64,000 nucleotides of DNA from CBDUMN01 sp965368335. GTDB taxonomy: Bacteria; Pseudomonadota; Alphaproteobacteria; Rhodospirillales; JAPHRK01. Of this stretch, positions 16,935 to 25,960 are shown piece by piece. Location of the stretch: positions 3,884 through 67,883 of the forward strand of contig CBDUMN010000003.1 of NCBI GenBank assembly GCA_965368335.1, in the 5' to 3' direction. The notes under the pieces are model-generated. The model saw only the letters and a program-made list of their open reading frames with translations. It was not told the origin of the DNA and made no database searches. The number at the start of each line of letters is the position of its first letter. Within the stretch, counting starts at the first letter, position 1. A program made the translations under genes and the position numbers.

Positions 16935-17935
16935 GCAATAAAAAAATCTGGAACGTCATGGTAACCGGCGGCGCCGGTTATGTTGGCTCCTCCCTGGTCC
17001 CCAAGCTTTTGGAAGAAGGTCACGGGGTCACGGTCCTCGATCTCTATCTCTATGGCGACGATATCTTTGAGGATCACCGCGACAACCCAAGACTACGTGA
17101 GGTTAAGGGCGACCTACGTGACATCGCAACCGTACGCAACGCCTTGAAGGGCTGCGATGCTGTCATTCATCTGGCCTGTATCTCAAACGATCCCTCCTAC
17201 GACCTCAATCCAGACCTTGGCAAATCGATCAACTACGACGCTTTTAGGCCGCTGGTTCGCGCCTCCAAAGAAGCAGGCGTTAAACGTTTTATCTATGCCT
17301 CATCCTCATCGGTTTATGGCATCAAGGACGAAGCCCAGGTTACCGAAGACCTGCCGCTGGAGCCTTTGACCGACTACTCCAAGTTCAAAGCTCTCTGCGA
17401 AGAAGAGCTGGAGGAAGAACGCGAACCGGGTTTCGCCACGCTGGTTATCCGTCCTTCGACCGTCTGCGGCTACGCTCCCCGCCTGAGGCTCGACCTGACG
17501 GTCAATATCCTGACCAACCACGCCATCAACAAAGGCAAAATCACCGTATTCGGAGGCGCCCAGAAACGCCCCAACATTCATATCGACGATATGGTCGGCC
17601 TTTATCTTTTCGTGTTGCAGCAAGACGACGAGAAGATTGACGGCAAAATCTTCAATGCGGGATATGAAAACTTCACCGTCATGGAAATCGCCGAGATGGT
17701 GCGTGACGCCCTTGGGGGCGACATCGGCATTGATGTGACGCCCACCGACGACAACCGCTCCTATCATGTTTCATCCGACAAGATGAAAAAGGAACTGGGG
17801 TTCATGCCGCAGCATACGATTCTCGATGCGGTCAAGGAGCTGAAAGCAGCCTTTGAGGCAGGCAAGGTGCCGAACTCCATGGATGACCCTATCTATTTCA
17901 ACATCAAGCTCATGCAGGACGTTGACCTGAAGTAA
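16931..17935 (+). CDS. NAD-dependent sugar epimerase/dehydratase (SDR)
   Basis: 334 residues from the ATG at 16931, coupled to the SIS gene by ATGA. An extended SDR: TGGAGYVGSSLV at the N-terminus, YASSSSVYG, then LTDYSKFK with the catalytic Tyr and Lys. The C-terminal part has RPNIHIDDMVGLY, the usual substrate-binding region. It is only distantly like the first SDR of the run, and its substrate is not identifiable. One base separates it from the HAD gene. Confidence 0.83.
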   Translation: MSNKKIWNVMVTGGAGYVGSSLVPKLLEEGHGVTVLDLYLYGDDIFEDHRDNPRLREVKGDLRDIATVRNALKGCDAVIHLACISNDPSYDLNPDLGKSINYDAFRPLVRASKEAGVKRFIYASSSSVYGIKDEAQVTEDLPLEPLTDYSKFKALCEEELEEEREPGFATLVIRPSTVCGYAPRLRLDLTVNILTNHAINKGKITVFGGAQKRPNIHIDDMVGLYLFVLQQDDEKIDGKIFNAGYENFTVMEIAEMVRDALGGDIGIDVTPTDDNRSYHVSSDKMKKELGFMPQHTILDAVKELKAAFEAGKVPNSMDDPIYFNIKLMQDVDLK

Positions 17936-17936
17936 C

Positions 17937-18554
17937 ATGCGGATTGGCATCGACTTCGACAACACCATCGCAAGCTACGACGCAGCTTTCCTCGCCGCGG
18001 CCCGAAACCAGGGCTTGATCGAAGAAAGCTTCACCGGAGGAAAGGCCGCGGTGCGCGACGCGATGCGAAGCCTCCAAGACGGTGAACGGAAATGGCAGAC
18101 CCTTCAGGGCCGCGTCTATGGCGCTTTCATGGAACAGGCGGCCCTGATCCCCGGCGTGGCCGAGTTTCTGACAAAATGCAATAGGGCCCTGCTGGATGTT
18201 TTTATCGTCAGCCATAAGACCGAGTTCGGTCATTTCGACCCGGAGAAAGTCAACCTGCGCGACGCAGCCATGGCCTGGATGCACAAGCAGGGTTTCTTCG
18301 ACCCAGACAGGTTCAATCTTTCACCGCTCAATATTTACTTCGAGAGCACCCGCGCCGAGAAGTTGGCCCGCATCGGGGCGCTGGAACTCGATCTGTTTAT
18401 CGACGATCTACCGGAAGTGCTATCCGATCCAGACTTCCCAGACGGTCCTCAAAAGGTGCTCTACGATCCCGATGACATTGGCGCTGAACTACCATACGAC
18501 AGGATCGCCCATTGGAACGTCTTAACCCAGGGAGTGTTCGATGGCGCCGCGTGA
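17937..18554 (+). CDS. HAD-superfamily hydrolase
   Basis: 205 residues. Motif I is at the N-terminus (IDFDNTIASYD, nucleophile Asp then Asp), a Ser in FIVSHKTEFG fits motif II, and LDLFIDDLPEV fits the acidic motif IV. HAD phosphatases remove phosphate from sugars; GmhB does so in the ADP/GDP-heptose pathway between the kinase and nucleotidyltransferase steps. Whether this protein plays the GmhB role is inference from its neighbours. It overlaps the next gene by 14 bases. Confidence 0.78.
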   Translation: MRIGIDFDNTIASYDAAFLAAARNQGLIEESFTGGKAAVRDAMRSLQDGERKWQTLQGRVYGAFMEQAALIPGVAEFLTKCNRALLDVFIVSHKTEFGHFDPEKVNLRDAAMAWMHKQGFFDPDRFNLSPLNIYFESTRAEKLARIGALELDLFIDDLPEVLSDPDFPDGPQKVLYDPDDIGAELPYDRIAHWNVLTQGVFDGAA

Positions 18555-19560
18555 GTATTCCCATCATACGGTTCGCGAGATCGGCGAAACATTAAGCGGC
18601 GAAGTCCTGCTCGATGTGGTTCACACGCGTCCCGGCGGCAACAACCGGATTTTTCAGCTCATCGGTGACAATCAGTCGTTTGCCTTAAAATTCTATCCAG
18701 CCCAGGACGAAGACCCTCGCGACCGACTGGGCAACGAATATGTCTTCCTCGATTTCCTTAAAAACTGCGGCATCCAACATGTGCCGGAGCCAATCATCCG
18801 CGACGACACCAATTCCTGCGCCCTGTATAGCTGGGTTGAAGGCGAGGCTGTCGGCGAAGCGACGGATAAAGACGTTGAAGCGCTGGCTTGGTTTCTCATC
18901 GGTCTACAGCCTTTGAAACGTAAGCCGGAGGCCACACGGATTAACCCAGCATCCGCCGCCTGCCCGGCTCCCGATGACGCCTTCAAGCAACTGCACCAAC
19001 GGCTTGAGTGCTTGAAAGAGGCTGGAAGCGAGCACCCTAGTCTCCATGAATTCCTCGAAAATGATTTCAAGCCCAAGGCTGAAGAGGTGACCGAACAAGC
19101 CCGGACGGCACTACAAGCCAGTGGAATCAACCCGGAGCGGTCGATGGCAGCAGAAAAACTCGCCATCAGCCCGTCCGATTTCGGCTTTCATAACGCTCTT
19201 CGCAATGAAAACGGCGGTTTGAGTTTTGTCGACTTCGAGTATGCCGGGTGGGATGATCCGGTAAAAGCCGTTGCGGACGCCATGCTGCATCCCGGCAGTG
19301 GAATGAGCGAGGCACAGGCCGAACATTTCCGGGCTAAGATGTTTCCGGTTTTTGCAATCGATCCCAAGTTTGAAGAACGATTTAACGCACTCTACCCGGT
19401 CTATGCCCTGATCTGGTGCCTCATCATTCTCAATGAATTTTTACCCGAACGCTGGACCCGTCGCCGCCTCGCCGGACAAGAGGCCGATCTGGCAACGATC
19501 CAGGACAGACAACTTGAGAAGGCCGCAACTTTGCTGACAAGGATTGCCCATGCCGCTTAA
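18541..19560 (+). CDS. APH/choline-kinase-like phosphotransferase
   Basis: 339 residues. The kinase-like fold is shown by an N-lobe Lys in QSFALKFYP, the catalytic-loop-like SPSDFGFHN (about 210-218) where HxDxxxxN is replaced by S-P-S-D, and FVDFEYAGWDDP as the metal-binding Asp. Members phosphorylate aminoglycosides, choline, sugars or homoserine. In this setting a sugar or amino-sugar kinase seems more likely than a resistance enzyme. The His-to-Ser change in the catalytic loop is notable but occurs in other members too. Confidence 0.78.
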   Translation: MAPREYSHHTVREIGETLSGEVLLDVVHTRPGGNNRIFQLIGDNQSFALKFYPAQDEDPRDRLGNEYVFLDFLKNCGIQHVPEPIIRDDTNSCALYSWVEGEAVGEATDKDVEALAWFLIGLQPLKRKPEATRINPASAACPAPDDAFKQLHQRLECLKEAGSEHPSLHEFLENDFKPKAEEVTEQARTALQASGINPERSMAAEKLAISPSDFGFHNALRNENGGLSFVDFEYAGWDDPVKAVADAMLHPGSGMSEAQAEHFRAKMFPVFAIDPKFEERFNALYPVYALIWCLIILNEFLPERWTRRRLAGQEADLATIQDRQLEKAATLLTRIAHAA

Positions 19561-20395
19561 CCCGCCTTCGGGGGCCGAGCCCTTAGCCATGCCGCTCGAC
19601 GAACGATCCAAACATCTTCGCCGCTTAGCGCTTGGCTCCATGCTCTCGGCTGGACGCGGCCACTTGGGTCCAGCCATGAGTCTGATCGAAATTCTGCGCG
19701 TCCTCTATGACGACATCCTCCGCTATAAACCAGACAATCCTAAATGGGCCGGGCGAGACCGCTGCATTCTTTCCAAAGGCCATGGCTGCTTGGCGCTCTA
19801 TGCCATTCTGGCCGACAAAGGTTTCTTCCCGGAAAGCGAATTGGCCAAGTTTTGCGCTTTCGATGGGTTGCTGGGCGGCCATCCGGAAGTGCTCGCCCCC
19901 GGTGTCGAGGCCAGCACAGGCGCACTAGGACACGGACTTTCCATCGGCGTCGGCATGGCGTTGGCCAATCGGATGAAAAAGCGTGACGGCAAGGTGGTCG
20001 TCGTGATGGGCGATGGCGAAATCAACGAAGGGTCCTGCTGGGAAGCAGCCATGGCGGCAGCCAAGCACGGGCTCGGCAATCTGACCGCCATCATCGACCA
20101 TAACAAAATCCAGTCCTACGGTCCGGTCAATGGGGTCCAGCCTCTCGAACCCCTGGCCGATAAATGGAGGGCCTTCGGCTTCGCCGTCGAGGAAGTGAAT
20201 GGTCACGATGTGGCGGCCCTGCAAGAAACTTTAAAACGGCTACCCTTCACTTCGGACCGTCCCAGTGCGCTGATTTGTCATACGGTCAAAGGCAAGGGCA
20301 TTCCACCCGCCGAAAACAATCCCACCTGGCACCACAAAAACAAGCTAAAGGATGAGGAACTCGCCCCCATCCGCGAAGCGCTTGGAGAGGGCTGA
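19550..20395 (+). CDS. Transketolase-like subunit, N-terminal (ThDP-binding) half
   Basis: 281 residues. It has CILSKGHGCLALYA, LGGHPE, ASTGALGHGLSIGVG, and the ThDP/Mg motif beginning VMGDGEINEG (Gly-Asp-Gly at 154-156) and ending at a downstream Asn. This is the pyrophosphate-binding half of transketolase as a separate protein, with the second half in the next gene. Transketolases move a two-carbon ketol unit between sugars. AAGGA lies about seven bases before ATG 19550, which overlaps the previous gene by 11 bases; a second in-frame ATG is at 19589. Confidence 0.9.
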   Translation: MPLNPPSGAEPLAMPLDERSKHLRRLALGSMLSAGRGHLGPAMSLIEILRVLYDDILRYKPDNPKWAGRDRCILSKGHGCLALYAILADKGFFPESELAKFCAFDGLLGGHPEVLAPGVEASTGALGHGLSIGVGMALANRMKKRDGKVVVVMGDGEINEGSCWEAAMAAAKHGLGNLTAIIDHNKIQSYGPVNGVQPLEPLADKWRAFGFAVEEVNGHDVAALQETLKRLPFTSDRPSALICHTVKGKGIPPAENNPTWHHKNKLKDEELAPIREALGEG

Positions 20396-20399
20396 GACA

Positions 20400-21326
20400 A
20401 TGCGGAAAACAGCGCTCAACATGGTTCACGAACTGGCCCGCCAGGACGAGCGGGTGGTCTATATCGGCTCGGACCCCGGCCCCGGAACGCTTGACGAAAT
20501 GCGCGAGGAATTCCCCGACCGTTTCTTCATCGAAGGAATTGCCGAAGCCAACGTGATCGGCATGGCTGCCGGGCTGGCCATGGAAGGTTATGTTCCCTAC
20601 GTCAATACCATCGCCACCTTCCTGACCCGGCGTTGTTACGAACAACTGGCTATCGACCTTTGCCTGCATAAGCTGCCCGTCCGGCTGATCGGCAACGGCG
20701 GTGGGCTGGTCTATGCTCCCTTGGGCCCGACCCATCAGGCCATTGAAGACATAGCGATCACCCGCGCTCTGCCGAACATGACAGTCATCGCCCCGGCCGA
20801 TGCCGACGAAATGCGCCGCATGGTTCCCCAGACTCTCGATGTGGAAGGGCCGGTTTATATCCGCCTCGCCAAAGGACATGACGAGATCGTCACCCAGGAA
20901 GACCATGGCAACACCCTGGGCAAGGCGATTATGCACAGAGAACCGGGCGACGCGCTGCTCGTTACCACGGGTATTATGCTCCAGCGGGGCTTGAAAGCGG
21001 CCGAACTGCTGGCCGAAGATAGTATCGAGTGTGGCCTGCTCCATTGCCACACCATCAAACCCTTGGATGTCGAAACCCTGGCCCATGCCGCCCGTCGCGC
21101 CAAGGTCGTCATCACGGCCGAGGAACATCTAGTCTCCGGCGGCCTGGGCGGCGCGGTTCTTGAGGCTCTTTCCGACGCCATGCCGGGCGCCATGCCACCG
21201 ATTATCCGCAAGGGCATTCCCGATAAATTCACCCATCACTATGGCTCCCAGGATCTCCTGCTGGAACACTACGGCCTGCAAGCCCCCGGATTGGCCCAAA
21301 CCGTCAAAGACGCGCTGTCGAAATAG
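20400..21326 (+). CDS. Transketolase-like subunit, C-terminal half
   Basis: 308 residues from ATG 20400, which has GGAGAGG upstream. It carries the pyrimidine-binding domain with the conserved Glu in FFIEGIAEANVIGMAAGLA, then the C-terminal transketolase domain (LLHCHTIKPLDVETL). With the previous gene it forms a split transketolase. Split transketolases are common in archaea and in secondary pathways, and central-metabolism transketolase is normally one chain, so this pair is probably dedicated to the sugar pathway around it. Confidence 0.9.
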   Translation: MRKTALNMVHELARQDERVVYIGSDPGPGTLDEMREEFPDRFFIEGIAEANVIGMAAGLAMEGYVPYVNTIATFLTRRCYEQLAIDLCLHKLPVRLIGNGGGLVYAPLGPTHQAIEDIAITRALPNMTVIAPADADEMRRMVPQTLDVEGPVYIRLAKGHDEIVTQEDHGNTLGKAIMHREPGDALLVTTGIMLQRGLKAAELLAEDSIECGLLHCHTIKPLDVETLAHAARRAKVVITAEEHLVSGGLGGAVLEALSDAMPGAMPPIIRKGIPDKFTHHYGSQDLLLEHYGLQAPGLAQTVKDALSK

Positions 21327-21337
21327 GAACCTGCCCA

Positions 21338-22447
21338 ATGGTCGATAACGTTCGATATTCATACCTGCCCCAACAGTTCGCCGAAATCGACGACCTGTGG
21401 GAAGAGTTGAAAGCCTTCGTCCCCACCGGAGATTTCACCTTGGGCAAGCCGCTCACCGAATTCGAACAGCGTTTCGCCAAGCTGATCGGCTCTAAACATG
21501 CCATTGGGGTCAATTCAGGCACCGACGCCATCAAGTTGGGGCTGAAAGCGCTCGGCGTCGGCTTCGGCGACGAAGTGATCACCACCGCAAATACCTTCAT
21601 CGCCACCGTCGGCGCTATCGCCGAAATCGGCGCAACGCCGGTATTCGTCGATTGCGACGACACCTTTTGCATGAATGTCGGTCAGGTGGAAAGCACCGTC
21701 ACCGAGAAAACCAAGGCCATCGTGCCGGTCCATTTCACCGGCTATATGACCGACATGCGCAAACTCATGCCCATTGCCGAAAAGCACGGCCTTCCCATCG
21801 TCGAAGACGCCTGTCAGGGCATCCTCGCCGCCATCGAGGGGAAAAACGCCGGCACCTGGGGCCATACCGGAGCCTTTTCCCTCCATCCGTTGAAGAACCT
21901 CAACGTCTGGTCTGACGGCGGCATTATCATCACCGACGACGACGAGCTGGACCGCAAACTACGGCTATTGCGCAATCACGGCATGAGAAACCGGGATGAA
22001 ATCGAACTCCTGGGCTATAACTCCAGGCTCGATACCATCCAGGCGGTGGTCGGCAACTGGCTGATCCCCCAAACCGAAGACATCGCCGCCAAGCGTATCG
22101 CCAATGCGGCCTATTATGACGATGCCTTCGGCGCGCTTTCGCAAATCCGTATCCCGCCGCGTCCCACCGATATGCGGCTGGTCTATCACCTCTATATCGT
22201 TTTCGCCGAAGACCGGGACGGCCTGTTGGAGCATTGCCTCAAAAAAGATATCGAAGCCAAAATCCACTATCCCATTCCACTCTATCAGCAGGATGGTCTG
22301 AAGCATCTGGGCTACACCCCGGGAGACTTCCCGGTCACTGATCGCCACACTCAGGAAATCATCACCTTCCCGGTCGATCAGCATATTTCGAAAGAAGAGA
22401 TGGACTACGTGATCGCCACGGTTAAAGAGTACTATGGAGGCTCGTGA
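21338..22447 (+). CDS. DegT/DnrJ/EryC1/StrS aminotransferase 1
   Basis: 369 residues. A PLP-dependent sugar aminotransferase: GVNSGTDAIKLGLKALG near the N-terminus, IVEDACQGILA for the PLP-ring Asp, and SLHPLKNLNVWSDGG with the Schiff-base Lys. These enzymes add an amino group to a keto nucleotide sugar. It shows the same HPLKNLN motif as the next gene, so the two probably come from a duplication. The position of the added amino group cannot be told from sequence. Confidence 0.9.
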   Translation: MVDNVRYSYLPQQFAEIDDLWEELKAFVPTGDFTLGKPLTEFEQRFAKLIGSKHAIGVNSGTDAIKLGLKALGVGFGDEVITTANTFIATVGAIAEIGATPVFVDCDDTFCMNVGQVESTVTEKTKAIVPVHFTGYMTDMRKLMPIAEKHGLPIVEDACQGILAAIEGKNAGTWGHTGAFSLHPLKNLNVWSDGGIIITDDDELDRKLRLLRNHGMRNRDEIELLGYNSRLDTIQAVVGNWLIPQTEDIAAKRIANAAYYDDAFGALSQIRIPPRPTDMRLVYHLYIVFAEDRDGLLEHCLKKDIEAKIHYPIPLYQQDGLKHLGYTPGDFPVTDRHTQEIITFPVDQHISKEEMDYVIATVKEYYGGS

Positions 22448-22448
22448 G

Positions 22449-23555
22449 GTGAGCAGCTTGAAAATCCCCTACGTCAATTTCAAGGCTCAGTATGAAGCCG
22501 AGAAAGACGATCTCGCCCGGATAACCGACGAGGTTTTCGCTTCCGGCTGGCTGATCGGCGGCGAGCAGGTAGAAAGGCTGGAGGCTGAGCTTGCCACCTA
22601 TTGCGGGGTCGAGCATACCGTGGCGCTCAACTCCGGCACCGACGCATTGATCCTCGGCATGAAGGCCCTGGAAATTGGTCCCGGCGACGAGGTCATTACG
22701 CCGCCCAACTCTTTCGTCGCCTCGACCGCCGCCATCATCGCCGTCGGCGCAACGCCGGTTTTTGCCGATGTAGGCGACGGCATCAACATCGACCCAACCA
22801 AAATTGAAGACGCCATGACGGCCAAAACCAAGGCGATCATGCCGGTCCACCTTTCGGGCCGCATCGCGGACATGGACGCCATCAACGCCATCGCTAAGCA
22901 GCATGGCCTTTACATCATCGAAGACGCCGCCCAGTCGGTGGGATCAACCTACAAAGGCAAAAAAAGCGGCAGTCTCGGGACCCTCGGATGTTTTTCCGCC
23001 CATCCCTTAAAAAACCTCAATGCGGCAGGCGACGCCGGTTTCCTGACCACCAACAACGCAGGCATCGCGGAACGTATCAAGCTCCTGCGCAACCATGGCC
23101 TTAAAGACCGCAATACGGTGGTCGAATGGGGCACGGTTTCGCGGCTCGACAGCCTCCAGGCGGCCATCCTGCGCTATCGGCTTGGCAACATTGAGGCCAC
23201 AATTCGAGCCCGCCGAAACAATGCCCAACGCTACCGTGAGAAATTAGGCGGCAAGGGTTTTGAGTTGCCGCTCGGCAAGGAGCATGAGTTCAATACCTTC
23301 CATACCTTTATCATCCATGCCGAACGGCGCGATGAACTGCAGGCCTACCTGCTGGAGCAAGGCATTGAAACGGCGATCCACTACCCGATCCCCATTCACC
23401 TGCAACCGGCGGCCCGAAGCCTCCGCTATAAAGAGGGCGATTTCCCAGTCTGTGAAGCCCAGGCGAAACGTATCCTCTCCTTGCCCATCCACCAGTATCT
23501 CAGCTACCAAGAAATCGATTTGGTGGCTGAATTAGTAAACCGTTTTTACAAATAG
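22449..23555 (+). CDS. DegT/DnrJ/EryC1/StrS aminotransferase 2
   Basis: 368 residues from GTG 22449. It contains ALNSGTDALILGMKALE, YIIEDAAQSVGS, and SAHPLKNLNAAGDAG with the PLP Lys. It is a second sugar aminotransferase in tandem with the first. GGAGG lies eight bases before GTG 22449, which supports this start; the frame also reaches an ATG at 22434, overlapping the upstream gene by 14 bases. Two aminotransferases suggest a diamino sugar or two different branches. Confidence 0.88.
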   Translation: MSSLKIPYVNFKAQYEAEKDDLARITDEVFASGWLIGGEQVERLEAELATYCGVEHTVALNSGTDALILGMKALEIGPGDEVITPPNSFVASTAAIIAVGATPVFADVGDGINIDPTKIEDAMTAKTKAIMPVHLSGRIADMDAINAIAKQHGLYIIEDAAQSVGSTYKGKKSGSLGTLGCFSAHPLKNLNAAGDAGFLTTNNAGIAERIKLLRNHGLKDRNTVVEWGTVSRLDSLQAAILRYRLGNIEATIRARRNNAQRYREKLGGKGFELPLGKEHEFNTFHTFIIHAERRDELQAYLLEQGIETAIHYPIPIHLQPAARSLRYKEGDFPVCEAQAKRILSLPIHQYLSYQEIDLVAELVNRFYK

Positions 23556-23563
23556 GCGAAACC

Positions 23564-24406
23564 ATGGCGAAAAGAGTTCTTTTGTTTGGCTACACCGGCA
23601 AATTGGGCCGAGCGCTGCATAAAGCCCTGGCAGACGACTTCGAGGTTACCGGCAAAAACACTTCAGATTTCGACGCCATGGATTTTGCCAGCGCGGATAA
23701 GCTGATCGACGAGATTCAGCCGGAAATTATCATCAATCCAGTCGCTTATCTGGGTATCGACGCCTGTGAGCAAAACCCATACCCTGCCTCTGTCATCAAT
23801 ACGCTGTTTCCGCAACATTTGGCGCGGCGTTGCTTGGAAACGGAAGCATCTCTCGTACAATTCTCCACCGAGTCGGTTTTTTCGGGAAAGTTGAAACGGC
23901 CAATTAGCGAAGAGGATACGCCCGACCCTGCCAATAACTATGGTTTCACCAAGTACATGTCGGAAGTGACCGTCCGGGACACCCTGGAAACCCATTATAT
24001 TTTCCGCCTGCCCGTTCTGTTTGGCGAAAACCCACGTCGCAATCAGTTTGTCGAAAAGATGCTCGACATGGGCAAAGAGCGTGGAAGCTTGCGCATTGCC
24101 GACGATATTATTACCGCACCCACCTATGCCAAGGATGTTGCCGAACGCATCGCGATCATGCTCAAGGGAAAGCCCCCCTTCGGACTCTACCACCTCGCCA
24201 ACGCAGGTCAGGCCACACTTTACGAGATGATAAACGAAACCGTCGCCAATCTGGGCCTCGACATTGAGATCAAGCGGGCGTCGCTCAATGACTTCCCGAG
24301 CATTGGCAACAAAAACACCATTACGCCCTTAAAAACCATCAAGACCACCCCTCTGCGTCCTTGGCGGGAAGCCTTGGCTGAGTATTGTGCAGAACACGAA
24401 AAATGA
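23564..24406 (+). CDS. RmlD-like NDP-sugar reductase
   Basis: 280 residues. A short-chain reductase of the RmlD type: LFGYTGKLGRALHKAL for the cofactor loop, INPVAYLGIDACE as in RmlD (usually NxAAYTxVDxAE), STESVFSG, and NNYGFTKYMSE with Tyr-x-x-x-Lys. RmlD reduces dTDP-4-keto-rhamnose; this protein may reduce another 4-keto sugar. It closes the plus-strand sugar run, with no terminator visible in the 158-base gap that follows. Confidence 0.82.
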   Translation: MAKRVLLFGYTGKLGRALHKALADDFEVTGKNTSDFDAMDFASADKLIDEIQPEIIINPVAYLGIDACEQNPYPASVINTLFPQHLARRCLETEASLVQFSTESVFSGKLKRPISEEDTPDPANNYGFTKYMSEVTVRDTLETHYIFRLPVLFGENPRRNQFVEKMLDMGKERGSLRIADDIITAPTYAKDVAERIAIMLKGKPPFGLYHLANAGQATLYEMINETVANLGLDIEIKRASLNDFPSIGNKNTITPLKTIKTTPLRPWREALAEYCAEHEK

Positions 24407-24564
24407 ATATGAGAATCATTCACAAAACAATCGCTTTTTAAGCTTTTCTTGAGGGTTTTTGTGCCCATATAGAAGGCTGCGGTTTTTATCGGCACAAGCA
24501 CAGCGCCGACAAGGAATAGGGCCTGGACAGAATATCCCGGCCATACGTGACCAGGAGTAACAGA

Positions 24565-25932
24565 ATGTCTCACATCACGACGGAACAGGTCCGCGACGCT
24601 CTCAAATCAATCACCGATCCGGATAGCGGGGCCGATATCGTCAGCCGCGGTATGATTTCGGAAATCGCCATTCACGGTCGCAAAGTCAGCTTTGCAATTA
24701 TGGTCAATGGTGAGGGCGGCGAACGGATGGAACCAATCCGCAAGGCTGCCGAAGACATTGTTTCAAAAATTTCAGGTGTCGCTCAGGCCCATGTGGCCCT
24801 GACCGCCGAACGCGCACCAACCATGCCCAACGCGGACGCGCGTAAACTCGACAAATACAAAATGGACGGCAACAAGATGCTCTGGCATATGGAGCGCGTC
24901 CAAGCCTGGAAAAACGGTGAGCGCATTGCTCCGCTACACATCGACGTCGGACTTTCAAAGGGTTGCAACATCCGCTGCCAATACTGTTATGGCGTGACCC
25001 AGGGCAATTTTTTCCGCAAAGGCTCAGAGCGCGTTTTCCCACGCGACGCACTGCTCCAGTACATGCAGGATTGCGGCGACCTCGGCGTGCGCTCTATCGC
25101 ATTGATCGGCGAAGCGGAACCCACGCTAAACCCGGCCGTTTACGAGGCCATCGCCACCGGCAAGAAAGCTGGGGTCGACATGTCGATGGGCACCAACGGC
25201 GTTTTGTTCGACACAACCAAGGTCGGTGAAGAAGCCCTGGAACATCTTACTTGGCTGCGCTTTAATATTTCCGCCGGGTCCGACTACGCCTACCGGCGCG
25301 TCCATGCTTCCAAAGAATTCAATACGGTGGTCGAAAAAATCCGCTTCACCGTCGAGACCAAGCGGAAACTCAACCTCGACACCACCGTCGGCCTACAGAT
25401 GGTCCTCACCCCTCAAAATGTCGATCAGGCCGTTCCACTCGCCCAACTCGGCGCCGAGTTGGAAGTGGACTATCTGGTCATCAAGCAGTGCTCGGACACT
25501 CAGGAAGGTGACATCGGGGTCTATGACCAACTCGAGGTTTATCACGACTTCAGCGAAACCCTGCACCAAGCCGAAACCTTTTCCAATGACCACTACAACG
25601 TGATCGTCAAATGGGACAAGATCACCAACGAAGGGCATCGAGAATACGACAACTGTCTCGGCACGCCTTTCCTGCTCTATTCCTCCGGCGACGGCAAGCT
25701 CTACCCCTGCGGTCAGTGGTTTGGTTACCGCGAAGAAGAATTCCGCTTGGCCGACTTAACCCAGACGACCTTTAAGGAAGCCATCGAAAGCGATGCCTAC
25801 TGGGACATCATCAAAAAGCAGGCCTGTCATGTGGACGTGCATAAAGAGTGCTACTCCAACTGCCGCACCCACTCGATCAACGATTTCCTGTGGAACTTCA
25901 GCCACCCACCGGCACATGTGAATTTCGTTTAA
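24565..25932 (+). CDS. Radical SAM enzyme with N-terminal DUF59-like domain
   Basis: 455 residues. The first 95 residues resemble the MIP18/DUF59 domain (VRDALKSITDPDSGADIV, then MISEIAIHGRKVSF), as found at the N-terminus of Mrp iron-sulfur carrier proteins. Then a radical SAM core with Cys134-x3-Cys138-x2-Cys141 (GCNIRCQYCYG), and near the C-terminus a short Cys-containing tail (LYPCGQWFG and HKECYSNCRTH) as in SPASM/twitch auxiliary clusters. Radical SAM enzymes cleave S-adenosylmethionine to start difficult chemistry; the substrate is unknown. CCAGGAG precedes ATG 24565. Confidence 0.82.
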   Translation: MSHITTEQVRDALKSITDPDSGADIVSRGMISEIAIHGRKVSFAIMVNGEGGERMEPIRKAAEDIVSKISGVAQAHVALTAERAPTMPNADARKLDKYKMDGNKMLWHMERVQAWKNGERIAPLHIDVGLSKGCNIRCQYCYGVTQGNFFRKGSERVFPRDALLQYMQDCGDLGVRSIALIGEAEPTLNPAVYEAIATGKKAGVDMSMGTNGVLFDTTKVGEEALEHLTWLRFNISAGSDYAYRRVHASKEFNTVVEKIRFTVETKRKLNLDTTVGLQMVLTPQNVDQAVPLAQLGAELEVDYLVIKQCSDTQEGDIGVYDQLEVYHDFSETLHQAETFSNDHYNVIVKWDKITNEGHREYDNCLGTPFLLYSSGDGKLYPCGQWFGYREEEFRLADLTQTTFKEAIESDAYWDIIKKQACHVDVHKECYSNCRTHSINDFLWNFSHPPAHVNFV

Positions 25933-25960
25933 GACGGCAATTTGCAGATCCATTAGAGAA

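Noticed and set aside
18541..19560. Antibiotic resistance (aminoglycoside phosphotransferase) reading of the APH-like gene
   Set aside because: It is embedded and overlapping in a sugar operon and has an altered catalytic loop (SPSD), so a sugar kinase is more likely.
20286..21128. Long open frame of 280 codons on the minus strand inside the transketolase genes
   Set aside because: It is antisense to a well-supported transketolase pair and has no recognisable domain; it is a by-product of codon bias.
24407..24564. Promoter with TTGAGG and TATAGA boxes before the first radical SAM gene
   Set aside because: The spacer is only 13 bases, too short for a sigma-70 promoter; no other clear site is seen in this gap.
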